Source of the DNA: Pyramidobacter porci
Lineage (GTDB): Bacteria > Synergistota > Synergistia > Synergistales > Dethiosulfovibrionaceae
Assembly: GCF_009695745.1 (NCBI RefSeq)
Contig: NZ_VUNH01000008.1
Coordinates: forward strand, 1 to 64,000
DNA: 64,000 bases
Direction: 5' to 3'
The stretch's first letter is position 1, and each line of letters starts with the position of its first letter. Made by a program: the position numbers and the translations under genes. A model generated the notes under the pieces. It did not search any database. It saw only the letters and a program-made list of their open reading frames with translations, and was not told the DNA's origin. Positions 43,709 through 51,902 of this stretch are shown piece by piece.

Positions 43709-45021
43709 TCATGGTTAGTCTTGCTCTGGCGTCGCTAGGGGTTCTTATCATTCTGCTGACCTTTGGCGTGCCGCTCCCGTTTTGCTTTGGCGGGGCGTTG
43801 GCTTATATGAGTATTATCGGCGGCGTCTCCATGAAGGGAATGCTCATGTGGGGACTGCAGCAGATTCTCAGCCCAACGCTACTTTGCGTACCATTGTTTA
43901 TCTTCGCCGGCGGCCTCATGGGAATCAGCGGCATTGCCAAGTATCTGCTTGACTTTGTCGACGGTTTCGTAGGACGTAAGAAAGGCGGATTGGGCGTAGT
44001 GGCAACGGTAACCTGTGCGATCATTGGAGCCATTTCCGGCAGCGGTTTTACTGGCGTGGCAGCAACAGGGCCTCTACTGATCCCCAGAATGGTGGAACGA
44101 GGTTATCCGCGCGGCTATGCGACTGCCCTGATTACCGATTCGTCCATTCTTGGTCTGTTAATTCCGCCCAGCGTGATCATGATCGTTTTCGGCTGGGTCA
44201 CGGAGACGTCAATTCTGGCCTGTTTCCTTTCCACGGTCATTCCTGGATTGCTGGTGACTTTGCTGTTCTCGATTATTAATCTAGTTTGGTCACGCCGGTT
44301 CCCGCTGGTGCTTGAACCGGAGACCAGCAAAGCCGAGCGTCGCAAGGAAATCATGCGCCGCGGTTGGAAAGCCCTGCCCGCTTTGATGATGCCCGTTATT
44401 ATCCTCGGGGGCATCTACGGCGGAGTGATGACGCCAACCGAAGCTGCGTCCGCTGCCATTATCTATTCAATTCCAATCGGCATTTGGGTCTACGGCGGCC
44501 TCAAAGGCAGGGATTATTTCCGCATCGCCAAGGATTCAGCCGTCTCCGTCGGTTCAATTATGCTGATGATCATGTGCAGCATGATGCTGAGCCAAACGTA
44601 TGTCATGCTTCAGATTCCCCAAAGTATCGTCAAAACGGTTTTCGGCATCACGCAAAACAGGACGCTACTTTTGATTCTGATTAATTTACTGCTTCTGTTT
44701 GTCGGCATGATCGTCAACGACTTGACCGGAGTTATTCTCGTGGCGCCGCTGCTTCTCCCGTTGGTAAAGGCCATCGGCATCGATCCCATTCACTTCGCCG
44801 CGATTATGGGAGTGAACCTGGCGATCGGCGGCGTCACTCCGCCCTACGCAAGCATTCTCTACTTGGGGATGCGCGTCGGCGATGTGGAATTCACCGATAT
44901 TCTTGGTCCCGCTATGGTGTTTGTGCTTCTAGGTTATCTTCCGGTCATGATCATGACGTCGTTCTGGCCCGCGTTGTCTCTGTGGCTCCCCAGCCTGCTG
45001 GGGTACGTTGTTCTCCCTTAG
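43705..45021 (+). CDS. TRAP transporter large permease (DctM family)
   Basis: A 438-residue polytopic permease starting MIMVSLALASLGVLIILLTFGVPLPFCFGG. DctM hallmarks: GAISGSGFTGVAATGPLLIPRMVERGYPRGYATALITDSSILGLLIPPSVIMIVFG, GGIYGGVMTPTEAASAAIIYS, and GVNLAIGGVTPPYASILYLG. Overlaps dctQ by 4 bases. Imports an anionic solute together with the binding protein encoded next. Confidence 0.92.
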   Translation: MIMVSLALASLGVLIILLTFGVPLPFCFGGALAYMSIIGGVSMKGMLMWGLQQILSPTLLCVPLFIFAGGLMGISGIAKYLLDFVDGFVGRKKGGLGVVATVTCAIIGAISGSGFTGVAATGPLLIPRMVERGYPRGYATALITDSSILGLLIPPSVIMIVFGWVTETSILACFLSTVIPGLLVTLLFSIINLVWSRRFPLVLEPETSKAERRKEIMRRGWKALPALMMPVIILGGIYGGVMTPTEAASAAIIYSIPIGIWVYGGLKGRDYFRIAKDSAVSVGSIMLMIMCSMMLSQTYVMLQIPQSIVKTVFGITQNRTLLLILINLLLLFVGMIVNDLTGVILVAPLLLPLVKAIGIDPIHFAAIMGVNLAIGGVTPPYASILYLGMRVGDVEFTDILGPAMVFVLLGYLPVMIMTSFWPALSLWLPSLLGYVVLP

Positions 45022-45086
45022 GGGCTCTGTTGCCAAAGGCAATAAAATCGATTCGATGTTCTAATTTTTTTCAGGAGGCGATGGTT

Positions 45087-46082
45087 ATGAAGAAGTTTGG
45101 TATTGTCGTACTTGCTGCGCTGTTTTGCTGCTCCAGCGTCTGTGCCGCGGAAAAGACCTATACGTGGAAGATTTCTACGATTCGTCCGGCCGGTACCGCC
45201 ATAGACAATGATGTGAAAGCTTTCATCAAAGAAGTCAAAACCAAGTCCAACGGCCGAATCAACATCGAGATTTACCCCAACGCTCAGCTCGGCGACTACA
45301 CGGTGGTGCAGGAGCGTATCAGCGTCGGTTCCGTGGAGATGGCTGTGCAGTCCATCAGCACATCGGTGGACCGTCAGTTGCAGATGGTCAATCTGCCCTA
45401 TCTTGTCAAGGACTGGAGCGGCATCCGCAAAAATTTCCGCACCGGTTCGCCCTTCATGAACTGGCTTGCTGAACGTCTTGCCAAACAAGACATCAAGCTC
45501 TTAGGCATGTGGCCCTCCTACTTCGGCGGCATCGCGCTTGCCAAAGAACCGCCCAGCCCCGGCAATCCTTCCGTCAACAAGGGCTTGAAGGTCCGCGTCA
45601 TGCCTCAGAAATCCTACGAACTGCTCGGCGAATCTCAGGGCTACATGGCTACGCCTCTGCCTCTGGCTGAGACATTCACAGCCTTGCAGACCGGCATTGT
45701 CGACGGCATTTTTGGAGCCGGCGCTGAGGGCTATTATGCCAATTACCGCGACCTGGTAAAGTTCTATATCCCTTCCAACACTCACGTTGAAGCGTGGCCT
45801 TTGATTATGAACATGGAGCTGTGGGAGTCCCTTTCCGACGGAGACAAGAAAATCATCGTCGAGGCCGCCAAGCACTTCGAAGATCATCGCATGGAAGTCG
45901 GCGAAGCGGATACCGCGTACAACGAAAAACGCCTTGAGGACTACGGCGCAAAGATCATCCGTCTTACCCCCGAGCAGCTGACCGCCTGCGCTGAGGCCGC
46001 CCGCAAAGCGATTTTCCCCGCGATCCGCGAAGCCATCGGTCCAAAAAATTTTGACGCCGTCGTCAGTATGATCAACGAGTAA
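45087..46082 (+). CDS. TRAP transporter substrate-binding protein (DctP family)
   Basis: A 331-residue periplasmic binding protein with signal peptide MKKFGIVVLAALFCCSSVCA. Mature features: TYTWKISTIRPAGTAIDNDVKAF, GRINIEIYPNAQLGDYTVVQERISVGSVEM, KGLKVRVMPQKSYELL and TGIVDGIFGAGAEGYY. ATG 45087 has AGGAGG at an 8-base distance; ATG 45081 is too close. It should capture the substrate consumed by the adjoining component-B reductase, which for known Grd systems would be glycine, sarcosine or betaine. A strong terminator follows the gene. Confidence 0.9.
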   Translation: MKKFGIVVLAALFCCSSVCAAEKTYTWKISTIRPAGTAIDNDVKAFIKEVKTKSNGRINIEIYPNAQLGDYTVVQERISVGSVEMAVQSISTSVDRQLQMVNLPYLVKDWSGIRKNFRTGSPFMNWLAERLAKQDIKLLGMWPSYFGGIALAKEPPSPGNPSVNKGLKVRVMPQKSYELLGESQGYMATPLPLAETFTALQTGIVDGIFGAGAEGYYANYRDLVKFYIPSNTHVEAWPLIMNMELWESLSDGDKKIIVEAAKHFEDHRMEVGEADTAYNEKRLEDYGAKIIRLTPEQLTACAEAARKAIFPAIREAIGPKNFDAVVSMINE

Positions 46083-46100
46083 GAAATCTGCTTGCTTTAT

Positions 46101-46132
46101 GGAAAAGAGTCATTCTCTTTTCCATTTTTTTC
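46101..46132 (+). terminator. Intrinsic terminator between dctP and the reductase genes
   Basis: TGGAAAAGAG - TCATT - CTCTTTTCCA followed by T7, 18 bases after the stop. The reductase genes therefore need readthrough or their own promoter. Confidence 0.85.
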
Positions 46133-46203
46133 CGATTCCAACTTGTTCAACAGCTTGCGTTTCCAGCATAACATTTCAATCGCTCTGTGGAGGTGTAGAA
46201 GTT

Positions 46204-47496
46204 ATGGAACTCTTTCACTTAAGAAGGATCAAGATCGCCGACATCACATTGTCAAACCGAAATGCCGTAGAAAACGGCAATCTTTATGTCAATGAAGCCG
46301 AATTGAGAGCGATGCTGCTTGAGGATCGCCACCTTAAAGACGTAAGGATCGAAGTGGCGCGTCCTGGCGAAAGCGTGCGCATTGTTCCCGTAAAAGACAT
46401 TCTCGAACCTCGCTCACGCCTGAACGACGACGAGGAATCCTTTATCGGCACCATCACCGACGCTAACTACCAAGCGGGAACCGGCACATCGATCGTGATG
46501 GACGGCGTATGTGTCGTTACATCAGGCAACATGGTCAACTTTCAAGAAGGGCTGATCGATATGAGCGGCCCCGGCGCGGAATTTAATCTATTTTCAAAAA
46601 AGTGCAATCTCGTCTTGGTCATGGAGCCTGCCGAAGGCATCACCAAGCCTGAGCACGAACGTGCCGTCCGCCTTGCCGGCGTTCGTGCCGCCCGCTACAT
46701 CGGCGACATCGGCCGCGGCGTGAAGGAGTTCAAGGAAGTGACCTACCCGGTATACACGCTGGAAGAGCGCCTTGAAAAGTTCGCCAAGCTGCCCAAGGTC
46801 GTCTACGTCTGCCAGGCTATCGCCGAGGGCCTGCTCCACGACAACTATTTCTACGGCGTGAATGCCCAGGGCTGCCTGCCCATGCTCTGCAATCCCACCG
46901 AGCTTATGGACGGCGCGGTCGTCAGCGGCAACTGCGCCGCGCCTTGCCACAAGCATACCACCTACCACCACCAGAACAATCCGCTCATCGAAGACCTGCT
47001 CGACGAAGACGGCAAGACAATCAATTTGATGGGGATCATTGTCGCACCGGTGAAGACGGCTTTCGCCGAAAAGGAACGTATCGCCCGCCAGATTCTCAAG
47101 ACCGCCCAGATGCTTGGCGCTACGGCGGCCATTGTCAGCGAAGACGGCGGCGGCAATCCGGAAGCGGATCTGATGATGGCCGCCCGTTACTTTGAAAAAG
47201 TCGGTATCAGAACCGTGCTTGTTACCGACGAATACGCCGGTTCCGACGGGGCCTCCGCGGGACTTGCCGACATCACGCCCGAGGCTGACGCAGTGATCAC
47301 CAACGGGAACGGCAACCAGCGCGTCATCCTTCCGCCCATGGACAGGGTCATCGGCGTGATCGACGCGGTCGACTACATCACCGGCGGTCATGTAGGCAGT
47401 TTTCGTCCTGACGGTTCCATTGACATGGAAATCGCCGGCATCATGGGTTCGACAAACGAACTTGGCATTGAAAATCTCAAGACTGTGGCCATCTAG
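46204..47496 (+). CDS. Glycine/sarcosine/betaine reductase component B, proprotein subunit (GrdE/GrdG/GrdI-like)
   Basis: A 430-residue proprotein. SGNCAAPCHKHTTYHHQNNP at 241-260 holds the Asn243-Cys244 pair at which such proproteins are cleaved. Cys244 would become the pyruvoyl group that forms a Schiff base with the substrate amino group. KCNLVLVMEPAEGITKPEHE and EFKEVTYPVYTLEERLEKFAKLPKVVYV are family blocks. The ATG at 46204 follows GGAGGTG; the open frame upstream runs through the terminator. Together with the GrdB-like selenoprotein it forms substrate-specific component B. Whether it acts on glycine, sarcosine, betaine or another amine cannot be told from sequence alone. Confidence 0.88.
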   Translation: MELFHLRRIKIADITLSNRNAVENGNLYVNEAELRAMLLEDRHLKDVRIEVARPGESVRIVPVKDILEPRSRLNDDEESFIGTITDANYQAGTGTSIVMDGVCVVTSGNMVNFQEGLIDMSGPGAEFNLFSKKCNLVLVMEPAEGITKPEHERAVRLAGVRAARYIGDIGRGVKEFKEVTYPVYTLEERLEKFAKLPKVVYVCQAIAEGLLHDNYFYGVNAQGCLPMLCNPTELMDGAVVSGNCAAPCHKHTTYHHQNNPLIEDLLDEDGKTINLMGIIVAPVKTAFAEKERIARQILKTAQMLGATAAIVSEDGGGNPEADLMMAARYFEKVGIRTVLVTDEYAGSDGASAGLADITPEADAVITNGNGNQRVILPPMDRVIGVIDAVDYITGGHVGSFRPDGSIDMEIAGIMGSTNELGIENLKTVAI

Positions 47497-47508
47497 GAGG
47501 AAGAGAAG

Positions 47509-48822
47509 ATGTGTGCAGTAAAAACAATTCACTATATGAACCAGTTCTATGGTCAGATCGGCGGCGAAGAAAAAGCCGGCGTAGGCCCTTCCGTTCTCGA
47601 TGGAGCTAATAACCTTGGCAAACAGATCGAAAAGGCTTTTAACGATGAAATCGTTATTGCTAAAACCATCATCTGCGGCGACAACTACGCTGCCGAGCAT
47701 CCTGAAAAAATCAAGGATTTCGTTTTTCAGGTAATCAAAGACAACGATGCAGGGTTCTTTATCGCCGGTCCCTCCTTTGCCGCCGGCCGCTATGGCATGG
47801 CGTGCGGCATGCTGTGTCAGGCTGTCGCCAGAGAATTGAAACTGCCAGTTATCGCCGCCATGAACGAAGTCAGCCCCGGCGTCGATATCGCCAAACGCGA
47901 CGTGTACGTCGTAAAAACGAGCGATTCCGCTCGCGATATGAAAAACGCTTTGGCCGGAATGGCACGTATCGGCACCAAGCTACTCAAAGGCGAACGCATC
48001 GGTCTGCCCGCCGAAGAAGGCTATCACCCCCGCGGCATCCGCGTTAATATTCGCGAGAAAAAGCGCGGTTCCCGCCGCGCCGTCGACATGCTGATTGCCA
48101 AAGCAACCGGCACCCCCTATCTCACGGAATTGCCCATGCCCACCTATGATCACGTACCGCCTGCGCCAGCAGTGAAAGACATCAAGCACGCGCTTCTGGC
48201 CATTGGCACTGAAGGAGGCATCGTTCCCCGAGGCAATCCCGATCACATCGAGGCCCACAACGCTTCCAAGTGGAAGAGTTACAGTCTTGTCGGCATTGAA
48301 ACGCTGAAAGCCGGCGACTACGAAGTAGCCCATGGCGGTTACGATCCTGTCCCCGGCAACGCCAATCCCAATCGCGTCCTGCCGTTGGACGTGGCGCGCG
48401 CCTGTCAAAAAGAGCTTGATTTTGGCGCGTTGCTTGATGAATACCCAGTGACCGTCGGTAACGTGACCGCCGTGAAATCCGCCGAGAAGTACGGTCACGA
48501 AATGGGACTGAGACTTCAAGAGAAAGGCGTGCAAGGCATCGTTCTGACGTCCACTTGAGGCACTGGTACGCGTTGCGGTGCAACGCTTGCCCGTGAGATC
48601 GACCGTGTCGGCATCCCTGCGGTTCTGATCACGGCCGTTCCCTCGATCGCTCTGACCGTCGGCGCTAACCGCATTGTTCGCGGCGTTGCCATCCCTACAC
48701 CTATCGGCAAGCCGGACGAAGAGCCTAACGACGAGTATGCAATCCGCATGAAGATCTTCAAAAAAGCGATCGAAGCTCTTGCAACTTCAATCGACAAGCA
48801 GACGGTCTTCAACGTTGACTAG
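47509..48822 (+). CDS. Selenoprotein: glycine/sarcosine/betaine reductase component B selenocysteine subunit (GrdB/GrdF/GrdH-like)
   Basis: 437 residues when the in-frame TGA at 48556-48558 is read as selenocysteine (Sec350); stop TAG 48820-48822. Before the TGA the text is VQGIVLTST, after it GTGTRCGATLAREIDRVGIPAVLITAVPSIALTVGANRIVRGVAIPTPIGKPDEEPNDEYAIRM; the Sec-centred motif T-U-GTGTRCGA is diagnostic. The N-terminus FYGQIGGEEKAGVGPS is also typical. The Sec removes the amine and passes the carboxymethyl group to selenoprotein A. GGAGGAAGAG precedes the ATG. A plain ORF caller would truncate this gene at 48558. Confidence 0.93.
48556..48590 (+). promoter_or_regulatory. Bacterial SECIS element
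   Basis: The TGA is followed after 11 bases by a perfect stem GCGTTGC (48570-48576), loop GGT, GCAACGC (48580-48586), with outer pairing GGC (48559-48561) with GCC (48589-48591). Position and small G/U-containing loop suit SelB binding. It is inside the coding sequence. Confidence 0.8.
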
Positions 48823-48824
48823 AA

Positions 48825-49247
48825 ATGTTAGTTCTGTCCAATAATCCTCAGGTCTGGGATTCTTGTCAGGTGAACTATGAACGGATTGAAGGCACGCCGC
48901 GGGAAGTCCTGTATAGAGCGCTTGACCTGGTGGGAAGCGGGGAGTATTCTCTCTTTGCGCACCCCGTCGCAGGGAATGAACGTCTTCTGCGCAACCCTTA
49001 CCGCACGGTGGTTTTGACTCAGACCCCGCCGGCGCGCAGACGCATCCCGCAGGATCGACAGACGGCTTTCATCAACAGAGCCCTGGACAAAGTGGAAGAC
49101 ATCGAATACGGCGAGATTCCCGCCGGAACTCACGCGGATTACGCAACCGTCGATTTCGAGCTTTTCAAAACGACGATGAACAGCGCTGAAAACGGGGAGC
49201 GGCAAGAGCTCCTCTCTCTCCGGCAGCAAAAATTCAAAACGTGGTGA
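48825..49247 (+). CDS. grdX: GrdX-family protein
   Basis: A 140-residue cytoplasmic protein starting MLVLSNNPQVWDSC and containing ALDLVGSGEYSLFAHPVAGNERLLRNPYRTVVLTQ, which I recognise as the GrdX family. GrdX is regularly encoded with glycine/betaine reductase genes; its function is not established. It starts 2 bases after the selenoprotein stop, so it is in the same operon. Confidence 0.8.
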   Translation: MLVLSNNPQVWDSCQVNYERIEGTPREVLYRALDLVGSGEYSLFAHPVAGNERLLRNPYRTVVLTQTPPARRRIPQDRQTAFINRALDKVEDIEYGEIPAGTHADYATVDFELFKTTMNSAENGERQELLSLRQQKFKTW

Positions 49248-49252
49248 TTGGC

Positions 49253-49738
49253 ATGAGCATCAAAGAAAGACTGAAAGAACTGGGCATCGAGCTTCCGCCC
49301 GCGAACAAGCCCACGGGATCCTATGTGCCCGCCACGGCTTCGGGAACGCTGTGCTTCTCCTCCGGACAGACGCCGCGCGTCAACGGCGAGGTCGCGTACA
49401 CCGGCACAATGGGCGCAGAAAACGGCCCCAGCCTCGAAGAAGCCTACGCGGCCGCCCGCGTCTGCGCCATCAACTGTCTGGCCGCCGTCGACATGGCCGC
49501 CGGGCTGGACAACGTGGCACGCGTCCTCAAGGTCACAGGCTTCATCAACGCCGCTCCGGGCTTCACGCAGACGGCCAAAGTGCTGAACGGCGCCTCCGAT
49601 CTGCTGCTCGAGGTGTTCGCTCAGGCCGGTCGCCACGCCCGCAGCGCCATCGGCATCCAGGCCTTGCCCGGCAATGCGGTCGTCGAAGTGGAAATCGTTG
49701 TCCGCCTCAAGGAGCCACGCGAATTCCCCGCAGACTGA
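49253..49738 (+). CDS. RidA/YjgF-family protein (enamine/imine deaminase type)
   Basis: A 161-residue member of the larger RidA subgroup. KPTGSYVPATASGTLCFSSGQTP, AYAAARVCAINCLAAVDMAAGLDNVARVLKVTGFINAAPGF and GRHARSAIGIQALPGNAVVEVEIVVRL include the conserved arginine (in HARSAIG) that hydrolyses enamine/imine intermediates. The ATG at 49253 is 5 bases after the grdX stop; a GTG at 49241 overlaps grdX. In this operon it may clear reactive imines linked to the pyruvoyl chemistry of component B (inference). Confidence 0.88.
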   Translation: MSIKERLKELGIELPPANKPTGSYVPATASGTLCFSSGQTPRVNGEVAYTGTMGAENGPSLEEAYAAARVCAINCLAAVDMAAGLDNVARVLKVTGFINAAPGFTQTAKVLNGASDLLLEVFAQAGRHARSAIGIQALPGNAVVEVEIVVRLKEPREFPAD

Positions 49739-49752
49739 CCCCATGCTCTGCA

Positions 49753-49787
49753 AAAAATCCCTGCCGCTTTCGCGGGCAGGGATTTTT
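49753..49787 (+). terminator. Intrinsic terminator after ridA
   Basis: AAAAATCCCTGCC ... GGCAGGGATTTTT, 13-bp stem with loop of 9. Ends the reductase operon. Confidence 0.88.
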
Positions 49788-49844
49788 CATGCCGCTTAAA
49801 AACAGGAACGCTTTCGCAGCTTCCAGCCGCCGCGGATCTTCGCA

Positions 49845-50600
49845 GTCAGGACCACCGGCTAAGCCGGTGGCTTGCTCTGGCCCTATAAGGGCCTCTTACC
49901 GGCCACCCTCTCGGGCTCTGAAAAGGCTGACAAGCGCACCTCTATCACAGGCAAGCCACTAAAGTGGCTCTTTACTTGCCTCTTCTCACCGACTCACCCG
50001 TAAACGGGTCTTCCAGTTCTTTCAGGGTGAGCTGATCTGTCAGCTTGTCCTCCTGAAGTTGATTGTGAATATATTCTATTATCTTCTTTTCATTGCGCCT
50101 TACTGTATCCACATAATAGCCTCGGCTCCGGAATTTTCGGTTCCCATACCTGTATTTCAGGTTCGCGAATCTATCAAAGATCATCAGTGAACTTTTGCCT
50201 TTCAGAAATCCAATGACTTCCGATACGCTGTATTGAGGCGGTATTTGCAGCAGCATGTGGATATGATCGGGACACGCGTTTGCCTCCAATATTTCTACTC
50301 CCTTGCGTTCACACAGCGTTCTCAGTATTTTCCCAATTTCTGCTCTGAGCTTGCCATATATGAGACGACGTCTGAATTTAGGGGCAAAGACAACATGATA
50401 TTTGCAGTTCCAAGTCGTATGTGATAAAGTTTCATTGGCATTCTGTGCCATTTCTAAGCTCCCTTCGATTATTTCGGATGCGGTTGCCAGCCTCATCTAT
50501 CTTAATCTCAGGGAGCATTTCTTTCACTTCGATAAAAAACAAAATACTTGACCATAGCTTAAAGCTTCCTGAACCCCCGGCACAGCCGGGGGGTTTCTTT
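49845..50600 (-). mobile_element. IS200/IS605-type insertion sequence (tnpA only)
   Basis: About 750 bases around a Y1 transposase. The right end has tandem hairpins CCACCGGC-TAA-GCCGGTGG (49852-49870) and GGCCCT-ATA-AGGGCC (49879-49893). The left end has CCCCCGGC-CACA-GCCGGGGG (50573-50592). There are no terminal inverted repeats or target duplication, as expected for single-strand-transposing elements. It lies between two terminators. Exact cleavage sites were not determined. Confidence 0.8.
49972..50451 (-). CDS. tnpA: IS200-family Y1 (HUH) transposase TnpA
   Basis: A 159-residue transposase, full length for IS200. TTWNCKYHVVFAPKFRRRLIYG is the family N-terminus, ACPDHIHMLLQIPP holds the HUH metal motif (His63, His65), and RGYYVDTV the catalytic tyrosine (around 112-113). 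The ATG at 50451 follows GGGAG; open frame to 50496 is not conserved. The ORF looks intact, so the element may be active. Confidence 0.95.
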   Translation of the reverse strand: MAQNANETLSHTTWNCKYHVVFAPKFRRRLIYGKLRAEIGKILRTLCERKGVEILEANACPDHIHMLLQIPPQYSVSEVIGFLKGKSSLMIFDRFANLKYRYGNRKFRSRGYYVDTVRRNEKKIIEYIHNQLQEDKLTDQLTLKELEDPFTGESVRRGK

Positions 50601-50606
50601 GAACAA

Positions 50607-50643
50607 CAAAAAACCGCCTTCCCGACGCCGGGAAGGCGGTTTT
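50607..50643 (-). terminator. Terminator after iadA
   Basis: AAAACCGCCTTCCC - GACGCC - GGGAAGGCGGTTTT. On the minus strand it is followed by TTTTTTG. Placed 24 bases after the iadA stop. Confidence 0.85.
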
Positions 50644-50666
50644 CGATATCGATTTTTCGCGGAGCG

Positions 50667-51806
50667 TTACGCTTCGAAGGTGCCCTTGGCGAGCACTTCG
50701 CCGTCGCGCATCATCACGCGGCCGCGGCCGATCAGCGTGCGCAGGCGGCAATCCTTGTCGAGGAGCATCAGGTCGGCGTCGAAGCCCTTTTCCAGCCGGC
50801 CCTTGCCGGGCAGCTTGAGCCAGGCAGCGGGATTGGCGCCGGCGAACGCGAAGATCTTTTCCAGCGGCGCGTCGCCTGCGCGTGCGCAGTCGCCGATCGC
50901 CTGAAGGATGGAGGCGGGGTCACCCACGCCCATGCCGGCGAAGTTACCCGCCGCGTCGAAGCGCGGCATGCTGCCGTTGCCGTCGGAGCTGAAGCAGACG
51001 TGCGACAGGTCGGCTCCTTCGGCCACGTAGCGGGCGATCGCGCCGGGCGTCTTTTCGTCGGCGGTGATGTCGGCCACGCCGCCGGCCTTGACCCAGGCGA
51101 TCGCGTCGTCGAGGAGTTCGGGGCAGCGCGTCGTGTGCGTCGGCATGAACTGGCTCAGCGGCACGCCGGTGCCGCTCACGGCTTCGCGCAGCGGCTCCAG
51201 TCCCGAAGCCTCGCTGCCCATGTGCACGCAGACGACGCCGGCTTTGCCGGACAGCATCCCGGCCACGCGCGCTTCGGAAACCAGCGCGCGGATCGTCTCC
51301 ACCGCAGGATGCGAGGAGCGGTGATCGGACAGCGCGATCTTGCAGCCGATGACCTTGTCGATCCAGGCGATGTCGTGGCCGACCCTGCCCGTGATCGTCG
51401 GCCCGGGCAGCTGATAGGAGCCCGTGTACATCCACGTGCTCAGCCCTTCGATGTCGAGCGCGCGGGCTTTGGCCAGCAGTTCGGTGAGCGAGCGGCTGAA
51501 GCCGTCGGTGCCCAGCAGGCCGACCGCGGTCGTGATGCCGGCCTTGACGAACGTAGAAAGCTGCGCGGGCGGCGTGCGGAAGTTAAACGCGCCCTCGCCG
51601 CCGGCGCCGCCGAAATGGTTGTGATGATCGACGATACCGGGCGCGGCGACGCCCCCTTCCGCGTCGATGATTTCGAGACCGGGAATTTTCACGTCGATCC
51701 CCCTCTCCACGGCGGCGATTTTGCCGCCAAGGATCAGCAGATCGGTCAAGCCCACGTGTTCGGGCGCGTACAGATCGATGTTTTTCAGAAGCAGCGGATT
51801 ATGCAT
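50667..51806 (-). CDS. iadA: Isoaspartyl (beta-aspartyl) dipeptidase
   Basis: A 379-residue M38 amidohydrolase. VDHHNHFGGAGGEG at 59-72 supplies the first metal histidines (His62, His64), with the glycine-rich E-loop and RTPP that bind substrate in IadA. GSYQLPGPTITGRVGHDIAWIDKVIGCKIALSDHRSS matches the family's lysine/metal region. It releases L-aspartate from beta-aspartyl dipeptides formed in aged proteins. GAGGAAAAAATA precedes the ATG. Downstream of, and probably co-transcribed with, the NhaC-type antiporter through a hairpin. Confidence 0.93.
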   Translation of the reverse strand: MHNPLLLKNIDLYAPEHVGLTDLLILGGKIAAVERGIDVKIPGLEIIDAEGGVAAPGIVDHHNHFGGAGGEGAFNFRTPPAQLSTFVKAGITTAVGLLGTDGFSRSLTELLAKARALDIEGLSTWMYTGSYQLPGPTITGRVGHDIAWIDKVIGCKIALSDHRSSHPAVETIRALVSEARVAGMLSGKAGVVCVHMGSEASGLEPLREAVSGTGVPLSQFMPTHTTRCPELLDDAIAWVKAGGVADITADEKTPGAIARYVAEGADLSHVCFSSDGNGSMPRFDAAGNFAGMGVGDPASILQAIGDCARAGDAPLEKIFAFAGANPAAWLKLPGKGRLEKGFDADLMLLDKDCRLRTLIGRGRVMMRDGEVLAKGTFEA

Positions 51807-51850
51807 TTATTTTTTCCTCGATTCGCAACAAACAATCCATAGAAATTCAC

Positions 51851-51886
51851 GAAAAGAAATCGCAGGCCGGTTCGGTCTGCGATTTC
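51851..51886 (-). terminator. Hairpin between the NhaC-type gene and iadA
   Basis: Minus strand GAAATCGCAG ... CTGCGATTTC followed by TTTTC. A 10-bp perfect outer stem plus inner pairing. May be a partial terminator lowering iadA expression. Confidence 0.65.
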
Positions 51887-51902
51887 CCCCCGACGTGCGC
51901 CC

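Noticed and set aside
48556-48558. TGA as a frameshift or nonsense mutation making a pseudogene
   Set aside because: Reading continues in the same frame with conserved residues and an adjacent SECIS hairpin, so selenocysteine explains it.
50573-50592. GC-rich hairpin as a simple transcription terminator
   Set aside because: Its position at the 5' side of tnpA and the pairing with hairpins at the other end fit an IS200 subterminal structure better.
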